64,000 nt of DNA from Siphonodentalium dalli (taxonomy: Eukaryota; Mollusca; Scaphopoda; Gadilida; Siphonodentaliidae): the NCBI GenBank assembly GCA_032622095.1, contig CP136069.1, positions 47,966,194 through 48,030,193 of the forward strand, written 5' to 3'. Below the pieces are notes generated by a model. It did not search any database. It saw only the letters and a list, made by a program, of their open reading frames with translations, and was not told where the DNA came from. Made by a program: the position numbers and the translations under genes. Below are positions 48,765-58,699 of this stretch, in pieces (positions within the stretch are counted from its first letter, which is position 1; each line of letters opens with the position of its first letter).

Positions 48765-49552
48765 TATATTCATTAGTTACCAAGTAATGTAATAATGTAG
48801 CCCAAACCGTAATTAGCAACTACCAGTTAATTAAATTGCTCAGTCTTAAGCACCATTAATCCCTGCCGATAGATTGTATAGGGAGTTGTAAACGACTAAT
48901 TGGATTGGTCATTTTTGAAGTTATATATATTGATGCTTGTATTGGTTATTCAATATCGCTATTGCCTTTCTACATTTGACTCCTATTGCAGTTGCTTTGG
49001 TCAACATATGAAGATATGATTAATTTTAATCAGGATATGTGATGTAGTGCACACTACATATGGTACTGGGACGTCATTATGCCCATGACTATACACTGGT
49101 AAACATAAGTTATACACGCATGCATATGTAGATTTTGATATATCACGCTATAAGGTGAAAACTTTTTCAAGCAAAATTAATACAAAAATCAATCACGCGA
49201 TACTTTACAAATTGCGAAATTGTAATTATTGCAATTTATGTCTGAATGCATTGATTTCAGCTACCAAATTTAATTTGGGAATTAACCCTTTCATGACATA
49301 GAGCTGAGCTGGTGCAGCATTAAAATTATGTGCCAGTGCATCATCTTAAATATGCGAGTCTCACGAGCTAACATATCTAAGGTAATGCATTGGCTTACAA
49401 GGTCGAGGTAAATATTGCTAGGTCAATATTTTATCTTAAATGTGCGAGGTTCCCAATGGGAGACTCGCAAAAATTCAGAAAGCTCCAGTCATGGGCGGGT
49501 AAAGAAATTTAGAACGGCCCGGGATGAATGGAATATTGTTATGTGTATTTAC

Positions 49553-49678
49553 CGCTTGTGCAGCTGGTATTGAATCCATTGTATTTGAATCCCACAACAC
49601 ACTGGCAGGTGCCATCTCGGCATTCAGAGTTGACCACTTGACAGTCTGAAGAAACACTGCAGCTGGCACCGAAACTAC
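49553..49678 (-). CDS. Gene A exon 2: six-cysteine EB/EGF-like module
   Basis: This 126-nt exon is bounded by acceptor ACTTGTAG and donor GTAAATAC and is a symmetric phase 1-1 module. It encodes 41 whole codons with cysteines at about residues 118, 124, 131, 136, 138 and 151. The spacing (C-x5-C-x6-C-x4-C-x-C-x12-C) and a CRDGTCQC core fit an EB or EGF-like module. Splicing from exon 1 gives Lys-Gly-Ser-Phe-Gly and to exon 3 gives Ser-Gly-Cys-Asp, with no frame break. Homology with units 1 and 2 stops 13 bases past the acceptor, so the upstream intron differs from that of genes B and C. Confidence 0.82.
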
Positions 49679-50389
49679 CTACAAGTAAATATGAACATAT
49701 CTATGGCCATAATTTTCCCATAAATAAAGTTTTATCGGCTGTTTAAAACGTAATTTCGGAATGGAAGCATATATGTATATTACACAAACAGTTTGGTAAC
49801 ATATATTGTTAAGATGCGCACTGCTCATCAAATATCCTGCACATTGAAAGGGCACGGTGGGGTAAAGCCAAAACGAAAAACAAGAAAATAGCCAGCAATG
49901 CAAGACGGCGATAGGCGACGAATTACACTTTAAGATATAATGCACTCGCGTATTTAAGACGAAAATATTTGCCAGAAACCTACCACGCGGAACCAACTGA
50001 AACTAAAGTAGTGAGATTACTCACTAGTTCTGTGGACATTTATGATTATAGAACGATTATATACGGCGGTGACATATATATTATTACGACAGATATAACG
50101 ACGAAGATGATGATTGGTGGTAACGAAGATGTTCGCGAAGTTGATAGTAAAAACTATCGTTATGATGATGACAATGACTGTGTTTGTGGTGATAATGATG
50201 ACTACATGTATATACCGCTGATGATGAGAGCGAATGTATTACGATGACGGAGACAATTCAACGGCAGATGACGACACCATGACGACGCTGATCGCGACGG
50301 GGATAATGATCATGAAGCCGATATATGGAGTGGTGGGGTGGTGATGGTTGCGGTAATGATGGTTGTAATGATAGTAATGTTTGGAATGG

Positions 50390-50640
50390 CGATGGCGATG
50401 ATGATGATGATGATGATGATTAGGATGATACCGATGATGATGATGATGGTAATGATTATGATGGCGATGGCGATAATGATGGTGGTGACGATGATGATCA
50501 TCGTCATGGCGATGATGATGATCATGATAGCGCTGATGATAATCATAATGGCGATGATGATGACGATGACGACGATGATGACGACGACGATGATGATGAT
50601 AATGGTGATGACGACGACGACGACGATGATGGTGATAGTA
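50390..50640 (+). repeat. GAT/GAC microsatellite in gene A intron 1
   Basis: About 250 bases of imperfect (GATGAT/GACGAT)n. It opens all frames on both strands (poly-Met, poly-His/Arg, poly-Ile), which is low-complexity and not coding. Confidence 0.9.
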
Positions 50641-50735
50641 CAACTATACACTTCTGCCATACGAAAATGGCAAGCCAGGCAAAAGTGACCCCGTTTGTAA
50701 TTATATGTATATGTGTTAATTATTATAAAGTTATT

Positions 50736-50885
50736 ATACAATGTTGTGTACAGTATGTGTTTTTCTTGTGTGAGTCCAGGTTGTGGTGAAAAGTCATATT
50801 CTCGCAGTGTCGAGTCCAATACGACTTTTCACCACAACCTGGACGAGAACAAGAAAAACTCATACCGTATACACAACATTATATA
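50736..50885. mobile_element. Hairpin, MITE-like, in gene A intron 1
   Basis: Arms of about 65 bases (ATGTTGTGTACAGTATG.., CAGGTTGTGGTGAAAAGTC) inverted around CTCGCAGTGTCGAG. Non-coding. Confidence 0.78.
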
Positions 50886-51139
50886 ATGACATTTTTATTA
50901 TCCATCTGTATGTTTATCCAAATTTTGGGAATAAATCTTTTGTGCTTATTTTTGGTATTTGTCGGCACTTAATTCTATATTTGAGCAACAGTAAGCATGA
51001 TTTGGAAGAGTAATCACGGAAATGACAAAAAAAGCTCAATGCGGAAGTGAAACGTCTGCTAAATCCACCAGTGTTGCGCGCGCACCACGATTGTACAGAT
51101 TCATGTCGCAATAAATAATTCGTGACGTCACAGAGTCCG

Positions 51140-51205
51140 GATAAAAAAGTCATATTGCCCACTCGGGAGTCCAATATGACATTCGGGAGTCCAATATGAC
51201 TTTTT
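51140..51205. repeat. Small inverted and direct repeat
   Basis: TCCGGATAAAAAAGTCATAT and its near complement flank two direct copies of TCGGGAGTCCAATATGACAT-type sequence; related to the 50736-50885 hairpin (shared GAGTCCAATA.GAC). Confidence 0.65.
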
Positions 51206-51490
51206 CCGGATTATCACGTGGCGGCTTTTGTCCAATCAGAAATAGTGTTAGTTAAGGTATGGATAATAATATTCTGTATTCGCCACTCAATTGTGACGTT
51301 GAGTTAAATACACAATTAACAAAACAACGCGTTATAGGTTATAATTTAGTAATAACAGTTACCAAATTATGAAAAAATCCTACTCTATAGTACTATAGTA
51401 TGGTATAACGACAGTATTAATGCGATGCTATCCACAAAACACACTTTGTTTGAGCCGAACGTTTGTTTATATACAACGCGTAAATATTGA

Positions 51491-51662
51491 GCGATAAGCA
51501 AAGCACTCAACACCGTGGCGATTTTTAGAAAAGTGATTCACGGTGACCCAATCAACACCGAAATCGAGGGCTATAGCAGTATGTTGTTAACAACTTGGTG
51601 GCATTTTTAACCAAAGTTCCGGTAGTGGGTCTCCTCGGTGTTGAGTGTTTGCTTATCGCGTA
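51491..51662. mobile_element. Element with 25-bp inverted repeats
   Basis: GCGATAAGCAAAGCACTCAA and its near complement (TTGAGTGTTTGCTTATCGCG) bound about 170 bases. MITE-like; no frame. Confidence 0.55.
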
Positions 51663-51810
51663 CTCTTTACACACTGTTTGTTTACATAACATGACGTTTG
51701 TTTACGTAAAACAGAGTACTAACATGACAATAACTTGCAACTTACGCGATATTTGTGATTGGTATAAAAACAACAATTCTCCATATTTGTATAAGACCAT
51801 TTGTAATGAC

Positions 51811-51837
51811 TTGAATGAATGAATGAATGAATGAATT
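51811..51837 (+). repeat. GAAT microsatellite
   Basis: Five to six copies of GAAT in gene A intron 1. Confidence 0.85.
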
Positions 51838-52173
51838 TATTGTCAAACTCGCTGCAAGTTAATGCAGAACATTAGAGCAAAGACATATATACATATTTAC
51901 AGGAAAATGCGTCTTTATGGGACATATAATACCCGTAGTAAGGTAGTTCAAGTATGTATCGACCATTTTCGATACCAGGAACAATTAACGAGCGAATTTT
52001 ATATGCATTTTGGAGCTCAAACCGACATGTGGCTTATAATACCATCAACACCACAAGACCAGACTCGGGCCGAAACAGAATACAAATAATAATTGACCTC
52101 TAATTGTGTCCATCTCGTTGATAATTGCATTAGCACAGGTCAGTACACATTTAAAAAAAAGAAATTTATTTAC

Positions 52174-52507
52174 CTTTTGTGCCGCGTCGACGGTAATATC
52201 GTGATCCAGTTTCAGTTGTCTTGGGCTCGCGCCCGTCTAAGACATTACTGTTGAGCGTGCACTTCGAGTTCAAGTCTGGGTTGTAATAATACGACCAGCA
52301 CTCTGGATGTCCCAAGCAAGACACAGCACACTGACCATAAGATAATCCTGTCATCACACCCAGCTTTGTTCGGGCATCGGCAAATACACGATCATCAAAC
52401 ATATTGTCTGAATAGAATAAGGCCTTTTTGGCAAATTGTCCCGATGTTGCAAGTACACTGACCAGAAATACCAACGCAAGAACCAGATACATGTATTCAC
52501 AGACCAT
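52174..52507 (-). CDS. Gene A exon 1: signal peptide and PAN/Apple-like domain
   Basis: First exon of gene A, a predicted secreted protein of 241 residues (334 + 126 + 266 nt over three exons). The ATG at 52507 is chosen because the frame then begins with a short polar stretch and a hydrophobic core (YLVLALVFLVSVLA), and because gene B has a methionine at the same place. A more upstream in-frame Met at 52639 would put about 44 poorly conserved residues before the signal peptide. Residues 25-100 hold four cysteines (GQCAVSC, HPECWSYYY, KCTL), a PAN/Apple-like arrangement. The donor is CAAAAG/GTAAATAA in phase 1. The exon is clearly diverged from those of genes B and C, although exons 2 and 3 are almost identical. 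Function unknown. Confidence 0.82.
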
Positions 52508-52558
52508 GATTCTGCATGCCGCGCACAAGGGTAAGAACTTTTCAAGGTAGTTTGTATG

Positions 52559-52567
52559 TTTATTATA
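52559..52567 (-). promoter_or_regulatory. Possible TATA box of gene A
   Basis: TATAATAAA lies about 52 bases upstream of the chosen ATG, inside a block (AATAAACATAC..AACTAC..TTGAAA) shared with the region upstream of gene B exon 1. In gene B the matching bases read CCAATAAAC, so the TATA character is not conserved. No start site can be proved from sequence. Confidence 0.22.
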
Positions 52568-52758
52568 GGATCCGCCACTGCATGGACAATCCAGGTAACT
52601 TTTGTTTGAATCGGCGTGTGGATGTGGATCACAATACACATCATCAAATTAATTTATGGTATAGTTCAATACCTGCTGCTGGGGCAGAGTGTGTTTATGG
52701 TTACAGTGCAAGGACTTGTATAGCTTGGTGGTTGTTGTGATCTCGATTATGTTTAATG

Positions 52759-53158
52759 TTAACCCTTTACCCAACAGAAGGGCCCTGTGCCAATGCATTC
52801 TCTTATATATGCGAGTCGACGATAGGTCGCCTCGCATATATAAGAGAATGCATTGGCTTAACACATCAAAAATTATAAAATTGTTAAAGAATGTAAGAAA
52901 AAATGGTAAAAAGTGTTAAAAAAAGATTTTTTGTAGGCCAATGCATTCTCTTATATATGCGAGGCGACCTATGGTCGACTCGCATATATAAGAGAATGCA
53001 TTGGCACAGGGCATAACTTTAACTATCACAATGTGGTCAAGGAGCCGGTTCCAATGATATCCATATTTGTATGGTTTTATTGAGACAGACCGAAGATATG
53101 TTAGGCTGTTGAAGCTTTATTTGGCCGGTTTTGGCCGGTTTGTTGGGTAAAGGGTTAA
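52759..53158. mobile_element. Foldback element upstream of gene A
   Basis: Bounded by perfect 18-bp inverted repeats (TTAACCCTTTACCCAACA at 52759-52776 and its complement at 53141-53158). Inside are two palindromes of the same family as at 2478 and 2754, near 52791-52856 and 52938-53006. The outer arms differ from those of the unit copies, so this is an independent insertion or a related subfamily. It sits about 250 bases upstream of gene A's start codon. Confidence 0.72.
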
Positions 53159-53159
53159 G

Positions 53160-53462
53160 CACGCAGTTGTCATGGTAAGGTCATGAAAGCAAAATATCGA
53201 TAGTTACTTTGAGGTTCCTTCCAGTGTTACATAAATATATGTAAATATCTGAGCTGATAATAAATCATTACTTACACTATAATGCCATTGTGTCACAAAC
53301 GGAGGACAAGACGCCGCTATGCGATGGCTTATCCACAAGCTGTCCAGGAAACACGCATATATATACTAAGACTTGAGCAGTAATCGTCCGGAAGAACCTA
53401 TACTCTTGATCCGTCGGACATGTACGCCATTCACACGAGAGGGTACTGTTCACTCCCATATC
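53160..53462 (-). promoter_or_regulatory. Conserved block upstream of gene A
   Basis: Shares recurring matches with the region upstream of gene B (34131-34370): GCAAAATATCGATAGTTAC with GCCAAATATTGATAACTGC, GATGGCTTATCCACAAGCTG with GATGGCTTTATCACAAGCTG. Could be a promoter, a 5' non-coding exon or an undetected coding exon. Confidence 0.3.
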
Positions 53463-53689
53463 CGATACACATCACATTATTGATTAATAGTTATGACACA
53501 CTCTGCCTCAGCAGCAGGTATTGAACATATTTTATTATCATACGATGGTACAAAGACTGGGGGATTGGAGGACATGTTCTTAAAACAGACGAACCTGCGC
53601 TACCCACAAGCTTAATGTATATAGCGTCGTTTTACAAAAAGATGTCGAATAAATGAAATACAATCGAGTTGACACGACGGGTGGGAGCA

Positions 53690-54045
53690 TTAAAGGTACT
53701 CAATCCGATTCGATGGTCCCCATATAATCAGATTCCAACAACAGCATTTTTAAAATTTAGTTATCAGAATCGATTAATTGCCCAAAAATAATAATAAACA
53801 CTGTAAACTAAATATATGTTATTTATCAATATGTTGTTACGAACTTTGGCCTTACATAAAGCCTCTTGATTTTAGAATTATCCATCTGCATTCGCAATTT
53901 GGTCCGAGACCGTCGGCTTGTCCAATTTTTACAGGGCCACTAATACATCTCGATGGTGAAAAATAATAGATTTCAAAAATCGATATCTAATAACTCTGAG
54001 CTTTGATAGGTGGGTTCCTCGACTCGAATCAGGTATTGTTTACCC
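53690..54045 (-). repeat. Inverted, diverged copy of unit segment 19.7-20.05 kb
   Basis: TTAGTTATCAGAATCGATTAAT and GGGTTCCTCGACTCGAATCA..GTATTGTTTACC are reverse complements of sequences at about 19930-19975 and 19726-19760. Order is kept but orientation is opposite, so an old inverted segment sits upstream of gene A. Confidence 0.72.
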
Positions 54046-54107
54046 CCCCCCCCCCCACAGAATCCAAATAAATAGTAATTGAGGGGCGCTTATTCGGAGT
54101 ATGCATC

Positions 54108-54110
<3 letters not shown>

Positions 54111-54198
<88 letters not shown>
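54111..54198. repeat. TA microsatellite
   Basis: About 88 bases of TA with one GC interruption. Open frames through it are meaningless. Confidence 0.95.
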
Positions 54199-54201
<3 letters not shown>

Positions 54202-54419
54202 TCTAGACTAGTGATACTAGTGCATAGTGCATGTGTTGGTTTTTGTTGGGGTGTGCGTTAGCTACATGAAGGGATAATAGTGCAGATTAAAGGGCGTTTC
54301 GTATGTTCAGGGTGGCCTACACGGGCATTCGGTGGTATATATACGTAGCTGTGCGTTTATTCCTGGTAATAGGATATATGTGTGTGTGAACGTTGGAAAC
54401 CAGTGGTATAGTATATATA

Positions 54420-54485
54420 ACAAGAAAACCACAGTCAGAAATGGTAACGCCCTCAAGTCAAGATAATATCATTAGGCATATATAA
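54420..54485 (-). pseudogene. Relic of the signal-peptide stretch upstream of exon 2
   Basis: About 65 bases match the stretch upstream of exon 2 in units 1 and 2 (shared ACAAGAAAACC..AGTCAGAAATGGTAACGCC). Here it lies 4.7 kb from gene A exon 2. Insertions shift the frame, giving TGA soon after the ATG. It marks the far side of the 49692-54419 segment and is the last recognisable unit sequence. Confidence 0.7.
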
Positions 54486-55450
54486 AATATATTCAAGGTT
54501 TAATGTGTAATTGTTTTCGTATGTGTGTATGGTGTGCGCTTGATGGTGGGACACGTGAAGCATTTCAAAATGGTACACACGAGGCAACTGTTTGTCCTCC
54601 CTCTACCGTAACCAAGACACGATTTGCCTATACTTGATTTTGTCCACCTTCAAAGACAAGTGTACTATGTCTTCGTGGTGGCGAAGAGCCAACGACTGCC
54701 ATAGAGCAAACCAAACTAAACGCAAAATAAAGCCATGATTCAACAGACGCGTCCATCGTGGTGTGAATTACGGATTATCGACAACGTATATTAGTTAAAA
54801 AGATTCTGAACACATCACGGATCGGAGCGAAATCACAGCATTAGTGCGGCACCGACTTGTACGTAGTGTTAGCTGGCCGATATTACAGAGAAGTGCGCAT
54901 AAAACAGAGTACGTTTCTAGTCACATTTACTCTAACGCCTCATAAGAGAGGGCCAAATACGCTTGCCAATATACACCCGAAGAGGGGATAATAAATATAT
55001 AATAATTTAATACGTATAATACAGATCGGGTACTAGTCCAGTGCATCATGAGAATATCGGTGATTTATTGATTACCCGACGAGCATCTTCCGGATAGTTC
55101 TATGAACTTCAAGGTTGTTTCTAAAAGAACGATATTGGCATTGTAAATTAGCGTGATGTCGCCGAACAAAAGAGCTTTGTGGTAAGCATTTTGAAACAAT
55201 CCCATGGTACGAAGAACTTCAGTTGGTTGAGTTGAGTATAATGGGCCATCAACTATGAAGTCACTCAATTTATCGTGTTTAAATAGCTACATCCGTTTAG
55301 CAGCCGACAGTACAACATGTTGGTCGAACACATATGAGTATATAAGCCGGGATCTTGCTTTCATAGTTTGATAGATTGATAGTTGACTTCCTGAATCTGT
55401 CCAATGTGTTCTTCCTGCGACTTACACTACTGGAGGAATTGTCATTAAAC
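54486..55450. other. Single-copy region, no gene seen
   Basis: Unique sequence after the last unit relic. No domain, long frame or RNA gene recognised. Confidence 0.5.
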
Positions 55451-55454
55451 AGGC

Positions 55455-55905
55455 ATCAATATGGCATTAACATAATATCATTAAAACATCGTTAAAAATG
55501 TCTCAAATTTCCTGTAAAAAATCATGAATATATCATTAATATATCATTAAAAAATCTTCAAAATGAGACAAAATTGATGGTATTAAATTGCCATCAATTC
55601 ACCATTAAAAGTCTAATAAAATGATAGTATTTTTAATGCCGAAATTTAATGCAAATTTAATACTATATTAAGAACGATCGCATTAAATCATTTATCAAAG
55701 GGGTTATGTGCATTATATTTTAATGCTGTGTTATTTGACGTCATTATTAATGCAATGAAACTCCAGGTTTAAAATTATATATATTTTAATGCTTTTCATT
55801 TTAATGATATTCTTTTTAATGATATTCTTTTTAATGATATTCTTTTTAATGATGTTCTTTTTAATGATATTCTTTTTAATGATATTCATTTAATGGTATG
55901 TATTG
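55455..55905. repeat. CATTAA-rich region with a 15-bp tandem repeat
   Basis: ATTAA motifs recur throughout, and at about 55797-55890 a unit TTTTAATGATATTC repeats about six times. Flanks carry inverted forms (CATTAAAA / TTTTAATG), so the region is weakly self-complementary. Confidence 0.7.
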
Positions 55906-57427
55906 AATGATGGCCATAATTTTAATTCCGTTAATATGAAAGTGTCTGTCAGAAATGGGAAGCCAGTTTCACAGCGCCAATCATACAACTGTTTGGTCGC
56001 TTACACGTAGATCCTATAAGAAAACATCCATTAAGAGAAAATGAGCCCCATATCGGATAGGAGGAACGAACTCACTTCTTCCTTGTTCAACGGTCGTCGC
56101 TCATATGACTTCCTGTTAAGTTTGCAACATGTTAACAGTCACATTCAAATTGCATATTACTACGCTTATGCTAATCGAATAAAGTACGATTGGTGCTCTC
56201 GGATTCGTCTGCAATCTACACAGGGGGCGTGTTCAAGGCATTGCTTGTGTGAGGCACTATTAATACATCGTTTTCGCACGCCCGCTAATGAAACATTTCA
56301 TATAATTAACTTGAGAGATTTACACATTCGCCGAGGATGGAATATACTATGCGACAACCGTTGTTTCGTATTGGCCTTAAGGGTCAGCCGAACGTTTTCC
56401 TTATCATGATTGGTAGTTCACTTGAAAAGCAGTTTTACAGTATAAATCAAACATCAAATAAAAATAAAACGCCATAAAATGAGAGATTATATATTATATT
56501 ATACACTATTGAAATAATTTTTATGGACATTTTTTTAAAATATGACTTTAATTCGGATTTGCATATAACACCCTTTAAGCCGCGGACAGACGATCACAAT
56601 ATTATGGATTGTGTCATGTGTACGTGTGTCCGGGTCCCAAATAATATTATTACAAAGGATTAAGTCCAACAGTTATGTTTGTCCGCACTGGCTAGCAGGC
56701 GTCCTTGTCGTCAGGGTGATCGGAATTGAGATATGCTCAGTTGCGTTCACCGGATCAGATTTACCGGTCATTATCGACGAGAACTTTTATACACAAACAG
56801 GCCTACAGGGGCATACGCATCGTGACCTACCGGGTGTCCACCACATATTTCGTCCACAACAATCACCCACTGAAAGGGACGATTCTTTCTGATCAAACTC
56901 TATAGTTACCAAGAAGAACTTTTATTTACATAACTTGGCGCACATAAAGGGAAGTTACAAATGCACCCCAACCCACTCTACTTCATTCTTCCTGTCCGAA
57001 AAATCCAACTGTATACACAATGCACCAACACTGAGAGCATTTGTTTGAAATGTGCCCCATCATAGATTTCCATTGGAAACACAATACATGGGATATCGGA
57101 TACCACCCCAGGGTCCACCCCATAGAATAATTGGAAACTTGGACCCCGAAACTGGACTCTTCAGACGTCATACAAATGTATATCGAATATGCGATTTATG
57201 TGTGATTTATATCCAACGGGTGATTAGAATATATCTATATATTTGATTGAGTACCAATTAAAACATACATTTAAGATTTATGAACGATATTTCCAGATGT
57301 TTGGAATGTAGACTGTGCATGTGGAGTTCAAATGTACTATCCAATGGATGGATGATGGCACATGATGCCGTTGTTGTGAATCTAAATGTGTAAACCCACC
57401 CCATTCTGTGCACTTGGTCGCCCAATT
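55906..57427. other. Single-copy region, no gene seen
   Basis: Contains a 122-codon plus frame (56041-56409) and a 93-codon frame (56611-56892) with no recognisable domain or signal peptide and no splice support. Not called as genes. Confidence 0.45.
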
Positions 57428-57791
57428 TTGCATGGCCGTATGGGCCGGGGTGCTTGGGGGGGACTGCATCCCCCTTAATGCCCGAATCTCCAATAATTCG
57501 GGCAATATTCGGGCAAATTTAAGATTTTTTGGGGTCAAATTCGGGCAATATTCAGGCAAATTGAATGTTATTTTGTGGGAAAATGTGTCAATTTACAATA
57601 ATTTCCACATTTCTGCCCGAATTTGACATATTTTAAGCTAATTTGGACCATTTTGTTACTTTTTTGTCTGTATATATACTGTATATTCTACAAACACAGT
57701 GATTCGACAAAAACTAAATCATGAAAAATTATTCGGGCTAATATTCTCAGCTCCACACCGCAAAATTTCGGGCGCCCGTACGGCCATGCAA
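57428..57791. mobile_element. 364-bp TIR element with TTCGGGCAA motifs
   Basis: Ends are 18-bp inverted repeats with one mismatch (TTGCATGGCCGTATGGGC and complement at 57774-57791). The interior repeats TTCGGGCAATATT and TTCGGGCAAATTTA. Different termini from the 810-bp element but the same kind of TTCGGG filling. Confidence 0.65.
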
Positions 57792-57919
57792 TTTTGTATC
57801 AATCTCTGTATACCCCGGGTTGATTTCTTGCAGTATACGCACTCAGTCCTAAGCAATGAGTTACACCACTCTGCTGACCACGACGTGAGTGGTGATTAGA
57901 TAGCGATACGTTCTGAACT

Positions 57920-58110
57920 TCAGGGGCCTGTTTCATGAAGGCAACTTATGACATAGTTGGGACTTAAGATGGTCATAAGTTCAAACTTCAGTCATAAGTG
58001 CGTTTCACGAACAAGGTCTTAACTTAAGATGGTCATAACTTTGGTCTTAACTTTACGACTGCTGTGAGGTGTCATAAGATAATCTTAAAGTTAAGACCTA
58101 CGTTGTGATC
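57920..58110 (+). repeat. CTTAAGATGGTCATAA repeat
   Basis: CTTAAGATGGTCATAA occurs twice and related TCTTAACTT / AAGTTAAGA inverted words recur after TGTTTCATGAAGG. Resembles a short interspersed repeat common in marine invertebrates; family not proved. Confidence 0.5.
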
Positions 58111-58616
58111 CGCAGTTGGTCCGAAATATGGTTGGGATCTAGTCCATGTGTATTATTATAAACACATTTAACTGAATAACATCTTGCTAGCACGGAGGGG
58201 TGTTTCAGAAATGGTAGTAATTAATAACAAACTGGTAAGCTATAGCAGGGACGTGGCCGGTAGTTGCAATATTGGCGGGGTGTCCGCTACTAACTGTAAA
58301 CCGCCAAGACCGGACTATATATACATTTCCAATTGCTGTAACAAAACAAAATATATTTCCATAGAGTTGGACATCATTTGAGATTCAAATCACCCAATCG
58401 CACTGTAGACAATAATCATGTTGAGACAATTAGTCCGAACATTTTGACATCGAGGATAATAGTGAATGATTTATACTCAGTTTTGTTTATATAATATGTT
58501 ACATAAATTAGACAAATAAATATGTTTAAACTATGTATATATATATAGTATACGGACCGCGAGGGCACACCGGGATCCGCGAAAGAACATATCACTGTGA
58601 ACCAGCCCACATACCA

Positions 58617-58688
58617 CTGGGGGAATTAATAAAATACCAATATAGACTATACCAGTTAACCTTATTGGTATTTTAGTAATTTTCCCCA
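58617..58688. mobile_element. Hairpin, MITE-like
   Basis: GGGGGAATTAATAAAATACC and GGTATTTTAGTAATTTTCCCC form inverted arms around a 25-base centre. Confidence 0.7.
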
Positions 58689-58699
58689 GGGGCCTCTGA

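Larger units (their letters stand above)
43396..49691. repeat. Tandem segmental duplication, unit 3 (partial)
   Basis: Third copy of the unit. It follows units 1 and 2 for about 6.3 kb and stops 13 bases beyond the first base of exon 2, inside the splice acceptor region. Private insertions lie at about 44838-45632 and 48166-48764. A further short stretch of unit sequence resumes at about 54420. Confidence 0.95.
49692..54419. other. 4.7-kb segment absent from units 1 and 2
   Basis: Unit 3 homology stops at about 49691 and resumes at about 54420. In units 1 and 2 the two flanks are directly joined (CTTGT/ATTTACTTGTAG). The segment contains gene A exon 1 and its upstream region, a GAT microsatellite, several hairpins, a foldback element and an inverted relic of unit sequence. 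It could be an insertion in unit 3 or a deletion from the others. Confidence 0.85.

Noticed and set aside
50239-50819. Long frames on both strands (134, 169 and 116 codons)
   Set aside because: They are translations of the GAT/GAC microsatellite into His/Arg, Ile and Met runs; all frames are open because the repeat lacks stops.
54079-54261. Frame with alternating Ile-Tyr
   Set aside because: Translation of the TA microsatellite.
56041-56409. 122-codon frame in the single-copy region
   Set aside because: No domain, signal peptide or splice signals; length is within chance expectation for this much AT-rich sequence.
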